Assembly: GCA_977006965.1 (NCBI GenBank)
Contig: OZ345352.1
Location: 1,674,001 to 1,738,000 of the forward strand
DNA: 64,000 nt
Origin: Phymatolithon calcareum
Lineage: Eukaryota; Rhodophyta; Florideophyceae; Hapalidiales
Direction of reading: 5' to 3'
The position numbers were made by a program, and so were the translations under genes. The notes under the pieces were generated by a model. That model had not been told where the DNA came from. It saw nothing but the letters and a program-made list of their open reading frames with translations, and did no database searches. Below, in pieces: positions 19,681 to 31,400 of the stretch (the first letter of the stretch is position 1; each line of letters opens with the position of its first letter).

Positions 19681-20660
19681 CCCGAATGGGCGCCACGTCT
19701 GTGGGGACGGCAAGCGGCAGATGGCTTCAATTATCACCTGGAGCAGCTCCGTGTACGCACTGGTCCGTCGGGCGCGGGCAATGGCAAGGATCAGGCGCGT
19801 TATGAGCGCGCTGACTCACAGATGCTGATGGGCGGATGCTGATGGTCGCACACTGAGGCCGCTGACAAGGTATTCTACGAATGGGCGCGGCAGTGAAAAG
19901 AGCGCGCGAATGATCGTTTGCGACTGTGTTCGCCGCTGCTATGTGCGGTCATTGCGTTTACACGCGACCGCTGCCGAACTGCCCGAGAGATGCTGCGGGG
20001 AAGACCTTGGTATGTGGAGTGCGAGTGGAATCCCTTCTTAAGCGAACACCATGGGCGAGCTACAGAGAGGAGGGGGCATCGAACTGAGTTTGTTCGGTTG
20101 CTGCGAAGTTGAGGCGAAGTGAAGTGAAGGTAAAACGTCTCTGTGTTTTGGGCATCGGCCGTGTTGTTTGGTTGCTGTAAACCGCCTGCGTTGTATGCGC
20201 GACAGTACGGCTCTCATCCATTCCCAGGATGTGTCAGAACCAGTTCCAGGGCTGAATTATAACGCTCAGTGCGACGTCAACTTAAGGTTTTCGGGACTTG
20301 CGGGGGAAAGTTCTTCCATTTAAGCAGTTGAGTTAAGGGTGTGTTGTACGTGTTTGGTCAGCTTCAAGGACTCGTACTGCACAGAACAGTAGACCACAGA
20401 GTCTCACTACTTTGAGGAGGCGCCATTATGCGTGAAGCAGAGAGCGGGCTTTTCGTGCACAAAAACTACAATTTTTCCCCGTCCTCTCGGGGTTCAGCAG
20501 AAAGTATGTAAACTTCTCGAACGCCAAAGTTACTAGGTACATAAGAAAAGGACAATAAACGATCGAACGCTAAGCTGGAGATACCGGAACGATAAAATGC
20601 TCGAACAGCTTCATTGTCTGCTGAATCTTGTTCGTCCTCGGTTCTTCTTTCATGACGGCA
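19681..20660. other. No gene seen
   Basis: GC-richer spacer. A 64-codon frame at 19918 has no features. It lies downstream of the minus-strand F-box-like gene and may hold its 3' UTR. Confidence 0.4.
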
Positions 20661-20664
20661 TAAT

Positions 20665-22176
20665 TTAAGAATACTGATGATTGCAGATACGCACGGACAC
20701 ATTTCTCCGCCGCGCCGGATAGCATGCGTTAACAAATGGTACAAACGCGCACCCCTTGGCGTCAGAACCACAAGAAAACTCCAGCTCTTCGATCTGCGGG
20801 CATTGCAAAAATACGTCAACCAGCGAGCACCAGTTCTCTGTATGCAGCGTGTTTCCAACGCCATTGCTTTGGACAGGTGTGCACATGCACAGTCTATCAA
20901 CAGAGATAGAAATCAAGCACACATTGCGTAAATTGCGGTTAGCGTTAGCGACTTTTCGTAAGACAGGCACGGAAATCGGGCAGCTCAATTCCAGACGCTC
21001 CAACGAGTTCACGCGCACCGCAAGAACATCGAGCAAAGCATCGGAACGCGACTTCACCAAAAATCCTGCCTTGAACTCCCGCAACTTTTTCATCGGAAAC
21101 TTGAACAGAGCACGGAATTCAAGCTCAACGGCAAAATTGTTGAGCATGACGATACTCTCCAAATTCTGACAGCTGCTGCTCACGCGTTCCAGTCTCTCCA
21201 CCTCGTACGCATTGCCGTGATATATCGTTCTGTTTCCAATGTTGACGCTTGCCGCTTTATCGGCCATTCTCACCAGCGCCCTTGAAGTGCATCCCATTTC
21301 CTCACTGACATGGAAACGGACATTAGTACACAATTCACCGATGTGGTGGAACACATCCGAATCCGCGTCGCATTCCTCCAGCGTCAACGATACCAACTGA
21401 TTCCCATATCCCCGACAAAGACCCACAAGCGCTGAATGAACAGGCCTTGGGAGCTCCCTGAACGACAAACGACGAACCGCGCGGCAATGCTCCGCCATGC
21501 CGAATAGCGATTGGCGCTGATCCTCAATGATTGTTGGTGTCGTTATGACGAACGTGATTTCTTGCAACCCAGCGCCGATATTCGCCCACATGTCCATCAA
21601 ATCGGCCGCGGGTTCCAAGCGTTCGGCTTCGATTGAAATAGTTTGCAAAGCTCGAGTGTGCTTCGATATGGCATCGACATGCCCTGCATCAAGCACTTTC
21701 ACGCTGAATTCCAACGACTCCAGTGCGCACCCACGTGCGCTGAGCACTTCATTAAGACACAGCTTCTCCGATCGCAGGCATAGTCTTTTCAGACCTACGC
21801 AGTGCGCGACGAGGGCGCGCTTCCAACGCCACGGAAATTCAACGGATGGACCTGTGCTTATGCGAACGTCGGAAAGGCTGTCACCGAGAGCATGAACCAG
21901 CTTCGGGAATCGGTGCCGTGTATTCGCCCGAGATCCGAGAAGCAGAACACCGCGACGATGATCGGGGGCAGTATCGCAAGCTTCTATTATGTGAAACTTT
22001 TTGCGTAAGCCATGAAGGACTCCAGACTTTAACGTGAGGAGGAAGATCACGGCATCGGGATCGACAAAGGCGGTCCAATTGCGATGACGCGGTTTCTCGG
22101 TGGTGAGACGAAGAATGTTTTCAAGGGCTTCTTTTGGGAGCTTGTCAAAGTAAGATTCCCTGTAGCGGATGCTCAT
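20665..22176 (-). CDS. F-box-like / leucine-rich-repeat protein
   Basis: About 503 residues from ATG 22176 (MSIRYRES...). An in-frame extension to 22203 starts only with TTG. The N-terminus has LPKEALENILRL, an F-box-like start. The rest shows recurrent LxxLxL units (LKRLCLRS, LESLEFSV, LVSLTLEE, LERLELSC, IEELEFSC), as in leucine-rich-repeat substrate receptors. Such proteins bring targets to SCF ubiquitin ligases through Skp1. The F-box is divergent, so the ubiquitin role is an inference. It is uninterrupted by stops, and its length suits a complete gene. The stop is TAA at 20665-20667. Confidence 0.72.
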   Translation of the reverse strand: MSIRYRESYFDKLPKEALENILRLTTEKPRHRNWTAFVDPDAVIFLLTLKSGVLHGLRKKFHIIEACDTAPDHRRGVLLLGSRANTRHRFPKLVHALGDSLSDVRISTGPSVEFPWRWKRALVAHCVGLKRLCLRSEKLCLNEVLSARGCALESLEFSVKVLDAGHVDAISKHTRALQTISIEAERLEPAADLMDMWANIGAGLQEITFVITTPTIIEDQRQSLFGMAEHCRAVRRLSFRELPRPVHSALVGLCRGYGNQLVSLTLEECDADSDVFHHIGELCTNVRFHVSEEMGCTSRALVRMADKAASVNIGNRTIYHGNAYEVERLERVSSSCQNLESIVMLNNFAVELEFRALFKFPMKKLREFKAGFLVKSRSDALLDVLAVRVNSLERLELSCPISVPVLRKVANANRNLRNVCLISISVDRLCMCTPVQSNGVGNTLHTENWCSLVDVFLQCPQIEELEFSCGSDAKGCAFVPFVNACYPARRRNVSVRICNHQYS

Positions 22177-22943
22177 TCTCGGCAGGCGTGCAAGTTCTTG
22201 CAATGGTTGCTCAGAGCGTGCCTCGATACGGGAAGAGAAGTTGCCACGAAAGAGAGAAATGATGCATCTCGGCAGGATTGGTCAGCTTAACACCGCATGC
22301 AACGTGTCCACGTGGATTACGTGGAGCAACAATGCCAGGCCGGTGTCATGCATCATCACGTCGGCAATGCAAGCGAAGTTCGCGAACCGGCCGCAGACGA
22401 GGAGCACGCGCCATTCGTTCCGAACCGTAGGGGAGAGGCAGATTAGCGCCCAGTTTCGAATTGGAAAGAAAGCGGAGAAATGCAGCCGTGCATAGGCAAT
22501 GAGAAAAGAATGAGTTTTGGCAGAGCTTCCCCTGCGTTTCCATATTCCCGCTTTGCGCTTATAGGGCCCTGAAGACGCATCGACTGGAGGGGGAAGCTGA
22601 TAACAATATTAACATGCTTCACTCAAAGGGTTATGGTACCTTCCTTATAGCAGAATGCCTATGCCGCGAAATAGAACGGAACGCCTACCAACATAATGAC
22701 TCAGTCTAGCCTCCATCGGGCGACAGTGCATGTGCGAAGGGTCTCGCAACACAGATATGTTCAGAATTCTATCACGACCGTTCCCACTTGCCTGCGGACG
22801 TTTGCGACCATGAACAGCCAAACGCAAAATTCTGGAGAGCATACCAAAGAAGATAATACTCCGGAAACGGCAAAAGTAAATCTAAATGCATGAGTATGCC
22901 CACATGTCCCGGCATGAATGCAAGACACAGCACGAGTAAGATT

Positions 22944-23426
22944 TCAATGTCCCGGCGTTGTCGCAAATGCACCAAAGGTGCGGACCGCAGCTATGAGCGT
23001 TTTGAGCAGATGTTCACGAATAGGTTCCGGAATACTCTCTGAATAAAACCAAAAGAAATTCATAACCAGCAATCAAAAGTTAGCAACGGCGATTTTTCTG
23101 CACAGCCGGCAAGCAGCGCTTCGCTTACCAAATCCCTGGTCAAGAACCGCATCGGCAATTTCAGCAACGGTTGGTAGCGCGGATATCGACTCTCCATTCG
23201 CATTATTCGAGGAATTTTCCTTTGCGCGCTTGTCGACAAATTGCTCAGCTTGGCGGTCCATCGCAGCGGTCCAGCCGGAGTTCTCCAAGTCGTCGAAAAA
23301 CCATTCCTTTATGTGCTCGCGTTCTCCGCTCTCTTCCATCTGCTCCAGAAGTAGTTGAGCGACAGCGATGTTACCATCGGCTTCCGCAGTGGCGCGTTTG
23401 GTGGCATTCATAGTGGCGCCGGGCAT
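22944..23426 (-). CDS. ENY2: ENY2/Sus1 homologue, two exons
   Basis: Exon 1 is 23426-23129 and exon 2 is 23038-22944. A 90-bp intron (23039-23128) has a GTAAGC donor and a TTTTATTCAG acceptor, phase 1. The spliced product is 130 residues. The core follows the family pattern: a first helix with ESGEREHIKEWF, then a Gly-Trp in NSGWTAAM, a TVAEIADAV helix, and after the junction ESIPEPIREHLLKTL, matching the conserved Pro plus LL helix. Without splicing the frame ends in an unrelated tail. ENY2/Sus1 is a small subunit of the SAGA deubiquitinase module and the TREX-2 mRNA-export complex at nuclear pores. The N-terminal ~18 residues and a short Asn/Ser insert are lineage-specific. Confidence 0.85.
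23039..23128 (-). other. Intron of the ENY2 gene
   Basis: A 90-bp GT-AG intron with a T-rich stretch before the acceptor. It splits a codon after its first base; the joined codon is GAG. Confidence 0.82.
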
Positions 23427-24607
23427 TTCGCAGTGCTTGACGCAAAGGCTGCGGAAGAGGGACGCGCAAAGACGTCGGGATATAGAATTGGGTCTGCCAT
23501 AATAACTTTGTTGATTGGCTGCTTTTCCAGATCAGTTCCAGATTAACTCTAGATCTGTGATCGAATATTCAAGTCGGACTTGCAAAGGACAAACAAGACT
23601 TCGAAAGTGCAGCGAGCGAGCAGCAAGAAGGCACAACCAGTGAAAACCTATATTAATAGTTTTAATGGTTCTGCCCTATTTGTTTTTCTATTTTACAAAA
23701 CGGGCTGGCGAGGACATTGCCTAGCGCTTGAGACTTGCTTGCAGTGCACACTTCTCGAGACGCACCACCCTGACCTTGGTGATACTAGGGTATGAGATTA
23801 CTGTTTTCAAACTGCACTCATGTGCTTGTACATGTTCCGAATCAGTAGAAAGTTGCAGCATCCATTCCAATTATTATAATGTTATATAACTTTCCTCGGA
23901 GCTCATAGTTAGAAGCCATTTCAATAAACTGAAAAGGGGCAGATGTCTTTCAAGATACTCCGTATTCTTTGATCCAAGCGTTGATGAAGTGGATGGCATT
24001 CCGTAGAACTGACGGTAAGAAGTGGGAATTGAATTGTAGAAATGTTTATGATTGAACGTGTATTCATGCACAGTGCAGAACTGATGGGAAGAGATGGCGC
24101 TTATCTTTTGCATCGAAAATCGAAGACAACGGTGGGCTTGATTCGGCGTAGGGCTTTCAATTCTAGCAGGCATTCAAGGCTGGAATCTCCTTCCAGCTTG
24201 TCCAAAAAAACTCGGACTCCATGGATACGCAATCACCTCGCGCAAAAACCCAACCATGTTGGCAACTTTGATTTTGCTCCAGACGACGCGGACATCACCG
24301 CTGGATTGAAGATAGGGCGAAGATCTTCAAGTATTTCTAGTATTCAGAAGTATAAATTTCGCTGAGCCCGACCAAAGTTGCCTTCCTATGGGTGACGGTG
24401 TTGTACATTAGTCTAGCACCGTGAAAAGCATTGAAATTATATCTACGGTTTTATTGTGACTGCAATGGCATCTTGAGTTATGTAGAACAGCAGTAACTTC
24501 CAATCGAAACTCCTCTAAGGGAAAGCATACCAAATTCTAATAAACAAATCTACTCTCTCAAACGTGTATTTTTGTCTTCAGCGAAGTTTTCTAGGTGCCA
24601 TTTCCCA
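23427..24607. other. No firm gene
   Basis: Probably includes the ENY2 promoter at its left end. Two overlapping frames near 23874-24365 (opposite strands) could be decayed LINE C-terminus or chance. Nothing can be assigned. Confidence 0.35.
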
Positions 24608-24919
24608 CTATCCGCCAGTTTTCTGCACACATTCATTTGCCAGATCTATAGCCTCCTTGAATTTCTCAGCCGTGGAGCAAGGCGGATGTGTATTGTAAGT
24701 GAAGCTTGAATACTTTTTCAGTTCCTCCGTTTCTGCCACATGATACGGTCCATACTTGTACGAACCAAAGTACTTCAGCATGTGATTATTTTCATTCTTG
24801 CCACTAATGGGATGCTCTGATTCATGCACGATTCTTGCCGGCCACCAGAATTCGATTCCACTCTTTGTCAATTTTGCCCACACAAGATCGTTGATTTTAA
24901 AAGCGTTGGCACGTGACAT
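24608..24919 (-). CDS. Small PWWP-domain protein
   Basis: 103 residues from ATG 24919. The whole length is one PWWP domain. It has the opening strand DLVWAKL (residues 11-17), the signature WWPAR at 25-29, a second strand KYFGSYKYG at 49-57, and a C-terminal helix KFKEAIDLANECV. PWWP modules bind methylated histone H3 tails and DNA on nucleosomes, so this is probably a nuclear chromatin reader or an adaptor. PWWP is normally part of larger proteins. Here it stands alone, so it is either a mini-protein or one exon of a longer gene. Confidence 0.75.
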   Translation of the reverse strand: MSRANAFKINDLVWAKLTKSGIEFWWPARIVHESEHPISGKNENNHMLKYFGSYKYGPYHVAETEELKKYSSFTYNTHPPCSTAEKFKEAIDLANECVQKTGG

Positions 24920-25462
24920 ACTGAACTGCCTCTCTCCTCGTCGGTGTTAGACGCTTAACAGCATGGTGGTCTTGACAATGTGCATGGGCTAGATGCATGG
25001 AGGTGGGACACCCTATTAATAATGACAGTGTCGTTTGATATGCCGGGAGAACTTTCAGCTTCCAAAAATTGCACAGCTACAGATGGGCAAGGACGCTCTA
25101 CCAATGCAAAGATTTTGGTGGAAGATCTACGAAGACTAAGATACTGCATGATTCCACGAACTGTAGTTTTTATTGAATGGCAAGGCAAAAAATAAATCTA
25201 AATTTCCAAAAATGTTGCGTGCTACAGTTTAGCTCGTTTTGAAAATCTCTATTCCTTAGGACGCATAGCATCTTAGAGGGCCAATAATCTGGCCAGCGCG
25301 TGTCTTTTTTAATTCGCAGCCCTTGTTTGAATATATTTTAGAAAGTTGTGCCCATCGACCCTAAAGGTTTAGCACATTGCGATGACACCTTTACGTTTAC
25401 TTCAGCTAACACCATATAAAACATGTCCTGTGCAAATTTGACTCAAACTTGCAGAGCTATCA
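24920..25462. other. No firm gene
   Basis: Two opposite open frames (24955-25188 minus, 24980-25195 plus) overlap. The plus one is followed directly by AATAAA, but neither has a known domain. Confidence 0.35.
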
Positions 25463-26664
25463 GAGGGGCCTTCTTGAGAATTCATCAAAATCGCGGTAGA
25501 CCCAGTCAAGAAAGTCCTCATTTCCAGTCATTATTTCGTGGACTGGTTACGAGGACGCGGCATAGGTTTTCATTGGCTGATTTCACGTGCAGTGTTGATT
25601 TGCAATCTTTCGCTTCAGATGTTTTCGCACGCTTTTGTGCAAAAACTTGAAACATCGCGAAAAGTTTGGTTGAAAAGCAATTCCACTTTCGAAAACTAAA
25701 AATCGTTATGAGAAAAATGTCTCATACAGGAACACATCAGCGACGCCAAACCTATGCCGCGTCCTCGTTACCAGTGAAAATATTTGGGACTGGAATTGGG
25801 GACTTTTCCAGACTGGTAGTGCGGACGCAAAAATCGAATTCTTTCTTTCTTTCTTTTATTGCGGGATTTATCAGAGCTGGTAAACCACTCCACATCCTTA
25901 CGGCTCCAGTAGACTTAACAGATACGAGTGGTACTTGATGTCACAACAGCTGCCCAAGCTGCACAATGTGCAGACCTTGGGGAAGCTTAACATCTATATC
26001 GCTACATAGCCAATCTTCAATCGCCGTCCTTCAAAGGGATGCCCCGGGTTGGAAACCATTTAGGACGCTCACGGTAGCTAGTCATCTTGCTGCCTTCTTT
26101 CATCTTCTTCTGTCTTCTCTCCCAGCTTCCTTGAGCGTTGCGGCACACCACTCAGGGCGGAATCCATGTACTACCATACTACCAGAAGGTGATAGTCTTC
26201 TCCCACGGGGAGGCCGGATCACAGCTCTTGCCAGTTCAAAAAAAACCCTGCACTGTAGCGGGGAAAAATTCCTGACTGAGCTCTTGGTTCCTATCTGTGA
26301 CGCACAGGTGAACGGGCCGGACCGGTATGATAGCCGGCCTGTATCAAATCCGCTTAAATTCGCAAGATTTTCTCGAAATCTTGCGACGGCGGGCTTGGGT
26401 CTGGCATTTCAAGTGTGGCAAGTTCTCGATTCGCCGAGTCCCTGGCGTGCGCGTTCACGATCGCGTCCGCCATTTCCGGCGGGATTACCGTCGGAAGGAG
26501 CGCTTTGTGCAGCTTTATCGCTGCGGCCACTTGCGCCGGCGCGGGCGCCCGCGCCCGCGCCGGAAACTTGTCTTTTTTCGTTTGCGGTCCGTTCGGTCCG
26601 GTCAAACCCTTCTCTCCCCTTTTGTCCCTCCACTTCGAAAATCGAATTCGCAAGAAGGTCCCTC
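25463..26664. mobile_element. Foldback/MITE element FB, copy 2, split by an insertion
   Basis: Left end GAGGGGCCTTCTTGAGAATTC at 25463. The right end is the complement of GAGGGACCTTCTTGCGAATTC, ending at 26664. The FB part matches copy 1 (16012-16397) in inverse orientation over its whole length, with ~100-bp imperfect inverted ends. It is interrupted at 25842-26637. The outer flanks do not show a matching 5-bp duplication, unlike copy 1. Confidence 0.75.
25842..26637 (-). mobile_element. Non-LTR insertion nested in FB copy 2
   Basis: A 796-bp insert between perfect 12-bp repeats AAAATCGAATTC (25830-25841, 26638-26649). Its plus-strand left end is a TTTC repeat, so on the minus strand it ends in a GAAA-repeat tail. 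The minus strand encodes an Ala/Pro/Arg-rich peptide (about 26354-26620) like the start of a LINE ORF1. No RT is present, so this is an internally deleted or SINE-like copy. GC is very high near 26530-26570. Confidence 0.8.
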
Positions 26665-27048
26665 GATTAGTCGTCATGGTAAAACGCAGACAGATTATGA
26701 TAACCTCAGGAAGTATACTCTCGACGAAGGCGGATTCACTAAATCTGAGAGGCTCGGCATCTCCTCAGAGGCAGGAAGCGACTACTTAGACAGGATCTTG
26801 TGCACTACAAAAATGTGACCCACAGTGACATACAGCCTGTTTCTATAAGTAAGGAGAAGAGGAGGCTCTTTCGAGCTGCTTTCAAATATGGGAAAGCGCA
26901 GATAAGACTCGGAACGAGCTGAATCTGCATTATCAACTGCTCTTGTTCAGCACCTAGTTCGCACTCATTCCGCTTCTCTCATATTGCGATGAAGCCTTCG
27001 TCAATGTCTCTGGAATATCACATGGTCAAGTTCGTCGAGTGGGATAAA
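26665..27048. other. No gene seen
   Basis: Spacer between FB copy 2 and SINE-S2. Confidence 0.4.
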
Positions 27049-27344
27049 AAGCATATCAACTTAGTAAAACTGCCTCCGCGCACCTGCGCGCATATTTCGG
27101 TACGATACAGGCAGGAATGTTGAGGTCGCCGGTTCGAGTCTTGTCACAAGCAAGAATTGAATTAACGTTCCGCAAAGGGTACACGGATGTCGCCGTGGAG
27201 TGGTGTGCAACAGTACTAGCGCGAAGCAGATACGCGAGTACCAGGAATGGACCCATATTAGGAATATTTAGAGGACCCCTAGATGTTGAATAATGTACAG
27301 TTTGCGTAATTCGAATAACCTGCAATAAACAAACAAACAAAATT
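27049..27344 (+). repeat. SINE-S2 candidate, copy 1
   Basis: Carries a pol III B-box-like GGTTCGAGTCT at 27131-27141 and ends in an AAAC repeat. The last ~175 bp match 63837-64000 inverted, about 94% by eye. A clear A box was not found, so tRNA origin is probable rather than certain. The minus-strand reading frame here is the usual artefact of a tRNA-like sequence. Confidence 0.6.
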
Positions 27345-27885
27345 AGTGTGTCAGCTTAAGCGTGACAATAGTTTTAGTGAGGGGAATTGTTTTCAAATGA
27401 AGTTTTTTAAAAAGCCTCACAGCCTTAGGAATATCTGGGCATGACTTCCTCAGTTGCTACCTTCCATTGTGTAGACCGTTGAAAACTACCACCTGTTATA
27501 AGCGGTGGGAAACGTTTGGACCATAGACCGTCCTACCTTCTATGTGGTCTTCTTGTGGGGTTTGCTGCGAGGGGGGACGCTATTAGGCGTCGTGTCCTGG
27601 GGAAATCCACTTGATTTCTCTTGGTTTCAAAGCAGACCTTTTTCGTTTTCCATGCACTGGATGACAGTCTTGCTGAATAGCAGAACCTAATTAAGTGCTT
27701 TCTCGGTATCCAATCTCTTGTCTCCTTCCAGGTCAAATCCTAAACGAGTGTTTTCTAGAGTTGTCATATGCTGTCGATCTCTCCGAATTATTCCACCATG
27801 CTGGTTGCAGACAGCTGCATATCTTCCGCAGATTTATTGAGGCGTTCATTGCCTGTGCGTCACCTTCGGGAGTTTAAAGTTTGCT
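27345..27885. other. No gene seen
   Basis: Contains a T-rich block and CTCACAGCCTTAGGAATAT near 27415-27435, loosely repeated at 36480-36510. No supported frame. Confidence 0.4.
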
Positions 27886-27890
27886 GGTAG

Positions 27891-28366
27891 TGTTAAAGCA
27901 AAGCTTTTTTAACCAACTGTGGATGATGCCATGCGAGCATGCCATTCTCTCGTATTATTGGTTGGCCAAAACAGGTCAACTATCGAGTTGAAGTTACACG
28001 CACAGCCACTACTTACAGCAATTGTATTCTCTCGAGATCCTCATTCCAGTTTCAGATTTAGTACTTTAGCCTGTTCAGTTTTTCTTTCCAACCGAAAGGG
28101 AGGACAACAGAACATAAACCCAGAACAAACACCTTAATAAACAAGGACGTCAACTTCTTGTTTCCACCCCGCTTCACTTGGTGATCTATCCAAGCAAGCA
28201 AACTCAGTTGGCTCTCTTTGCCGCGATCGCCACGATATCTTCCGTGGGTTCCCGGCATAGTATCCTCCTGTTGCATTCATTTCATTACGCGTCGGTGTAC
28301 CCCCGACGCCTCAAGTCATCCGTTTCGTTTAGCCGAAATCGTCGGCATTCATGACGAATTTCATCA
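27891..28366 (+). repeat. Copia-B 5' LTR
   Basis: 476-bp direct repeat of 33342-33817. A more diverged copy is at 39831-40302, inverted. Confidence 0.95.
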
Positions 28367-28430
28367 CTTGCAAGTTAACAAATTTGTCGAACTTGTATCA
28401 TCTCTAAGCCGTTACCCATTTTAATGCATC

Positions 28431-31400
28431 ATGTCTTCATCTGACGCTGCAAGCGCGGAACAAAGACAGAAACATCGTGAGTCGTTGCAAAAGAAGGTGG
28501 AAAAGATCAACACATCTCACGACGAGATCGAAGGTCTTTTCGGCGTTCTTCTTCAAGCTATCGAGCCTGAAACGAATCCGAGAGATGCAAAGAACTTTTG
28601 CACTGATATCCCTCCGGAAGTATTAATGTCGTATTATGTTGTGATGCGTCCGAACATTTACTTTCTTATACGTGACATTATGCTATTGATTGGATTCAAA
28701 ATTGAGGCTGGACTTGGAAAACCTGTCCTAAGATGCATTGTCAAGAGCATTTACGCTGACCAACCAGAGTTTATGGTTGAGGCTCTTATCAAATACAATG
28801 AGATCAAAGGCAGAACTAGCCATCGAAATTTACGCAGAAGTGCCATGTCCAATTCATCACGATCTCCTCCTGGATCTCTTCGTCGTCATGGAGCCCTAAC
28901 GCGCTCAAGAACACGAAAATAATCCCTGAAACCCCCTGAAAACAGCAGCTCAGAGGAATGGGACCGCAATGAAGCACCATCTCCGCCAACTTCTCCTAAA
29001 ATTGCTCTCGCAACACATCTACATCCTAAAACGGCGTATGAAAGTGAACGCCGCTCGTTGACTAGGAATCGACAGGCCGCTGCTAACGCATTCCGCTCGG
29101 ACGATGATCGCTTCTCTGGATCGATAATTGGAAATAAAATCCTTCCGAGAATGAGAAGAAAGTTCCAAGCCGCCATAACGGAACAAGAAATTCCACGATT
29201 GGAAGCCGTTAACCTCATCCATCATGCATTATGTGGCATTGCGAAAGATTTCTTTTACGAAAAAATTCAAGGAAAGGCAACGTCGATTGGGGAGGCATTT
29301 TCTCTCTTGGAAAAGCATTTCAGCTATACTCACCATCAGGACTAAGCACAAACGTACTTGGACAAGCAGACCATTTCAAGCATCATGAACGAAAAGTCCT
29401 GCTCCGCTTTGAAGGCACTCAGCGTTGCTCACGAACGTATTACCGATAAATTGCCCCTGTGTGGCCCTGAAATGCAGCATGAAAGCCATAAAATTCGGAT
29501 TCTCGCCCGAACTGTCGAGCAAGAACCATGGGCACAGCCATCGCTAATCAGCAGACTCACAAACCCTGTCGATTACAATACATTCTGCACTATGCTGATG
29601 GCTTCAATCACTCAGTTATCCGTTCCAAGCAATGGGTCAACCATGGAACTCGGTTCCATCAATCAGTTTGGCATGGTCGGTACAACCACCCCTGCTGAAA
29701 CGCATTACGGAAGCACGTATGCACGCCCACCGCAACGTCGTAAACAATTCAGAGGACACCTTTCGGGCCAGGGAAACTCTCAGCGAAAACGTAGACGTAC
29801 TCCACAGGAGCTCGCAGAACTCAAGCGACGCACAAGATGTAGGTACTGCGATGAGAAAGGGCATTGGAGGCAAGAGTGCCCGAATCGCAGGCGAACGACA
29901 ACAGAAGCGGTTAAGGCTCGGGTTATGGATAGAGGGAATAATAATGTTGCTTTGGCAGACGTTCTTTGTGTCATGTCGCAAGAAGACGACTACTATTTGG
30001 ACTATCTCGCAAGTACTGTCGTGGAACTACCGGACAATTTACAACAGCCAATATCGTATTCTTCCGCAAATGAAAGCTTCCACAATCACATGAATGAACA
30101 AGCAATCGATAGTGATGCGCAAGTTATGATTTGTAACGCTTTTGACCGTCTCGTCGCTCGAGAAGCCGAGCACGTTACAGACATATCGAACTCCGGAATA
30201 CCTACGCTTACCAACCATTATGCTTCATATTTCTATGATCCCATGCTCTCCAGTACCGACAATTCACGATACCCTTGTCCATGAATTACCTTGAAGAGCA
30301 TTTCCGTCGAGCACAGTCTGATAGCAATACAAAGCCGTCCGTATCGTTTTTCGGAGCTCTGCTCGACACCGGTGCCCAAAAATCTTAATGGGAAAACCCC
30401 AAGCGCTTGCTTATTGCAAGCTGAATGGGATTACGTTTTCTCCATAGCCCTCGTCATCGCGTTTCAAATTCTGCATCAATGTCACGGAATCTATAGGGAC
30501 GATCACTATCATCATCCCGAACCCATCGAAGCCCATTGTAGAGAAAATTGACGTGGTTCCGCACGACATCCAGTTCTTATTTCGCCTGGACTTGCTCGAC
30601 AAGTGCGGATTACAATTTCTGAATTTAACAAATGAACTGGAATGTGTACCTGGAAAATGGCGCCTACCAGTAACTCGTCAATATGGGCACGCGTATTTTA
30701 CTTGGTCAGAATTCTCATCAACATTCTATTCCAAACCGCAGTTCGAGCGACTACACAAGCACCTTGTTCACCCCAGCACTACTAAGCTCGACAACCTTCT
30801 ACAACGCTCGGACCCTGAAAATGTATCTACAGAAACGAAGGCGATACTAGATGAAATTTCGACAGCGTGCTCCGCATGCACGCAATATTTTCGGAGGCAA
30901 ATTTCATTTCAGATCCGCGACACCGCGAAAGTCGTCTTCAACCATGAAATCATGCTGGATATCATGTACCTGCGCCACTCCAAAAACATATCCAAACCGA
31001 TATTACTTATCGTCGATGCCGGAACCAAGTTCAGCGCCGCTGCATTTCTTCCGGACGTGAAGACATCAACCATATGGAACACATTCCTGAAGATCTGGTC
31101 GACGGTATACATTGGCTTCCCTGAATCAATGCTCATAGATCAAGGGTCGTTTTTTTTTGTCAGCAGAATGGGCATACGCATGCGAACTCACTGGAATATC
31201 ACTTAGACATACCGGAACAGAATCATACAACTCCCTCGGAATTGGGGAAAAGTGCCATGACAATCTTCGAAGGATTTACAAGAAGCTTCAAAGCGAGTTC
31301 AGAAATCTTCCATGAGATCTTCTACTATCCATGTCCACAAAGGCCATGAATGATTGCGTAGGACCCCATGAACTCGTACGAACATTGTTTGTTTTCTGAG

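Noticed and set aside
26409-26633. GC-rich palindromic block near 26530-26570 as a regulatory element or CpG island
   Set aside because: It falls inside the nested retroposon and is explained by its Ala/Pro/Arg-rich coding sequence.
27056-27340. 94-codon minus-strand frame containing KTRTGDLNIP
   Set aside because: Typical translation artefact of a complementary tRNA-like B-box region; the DNA is a repeat (SINE-S2).
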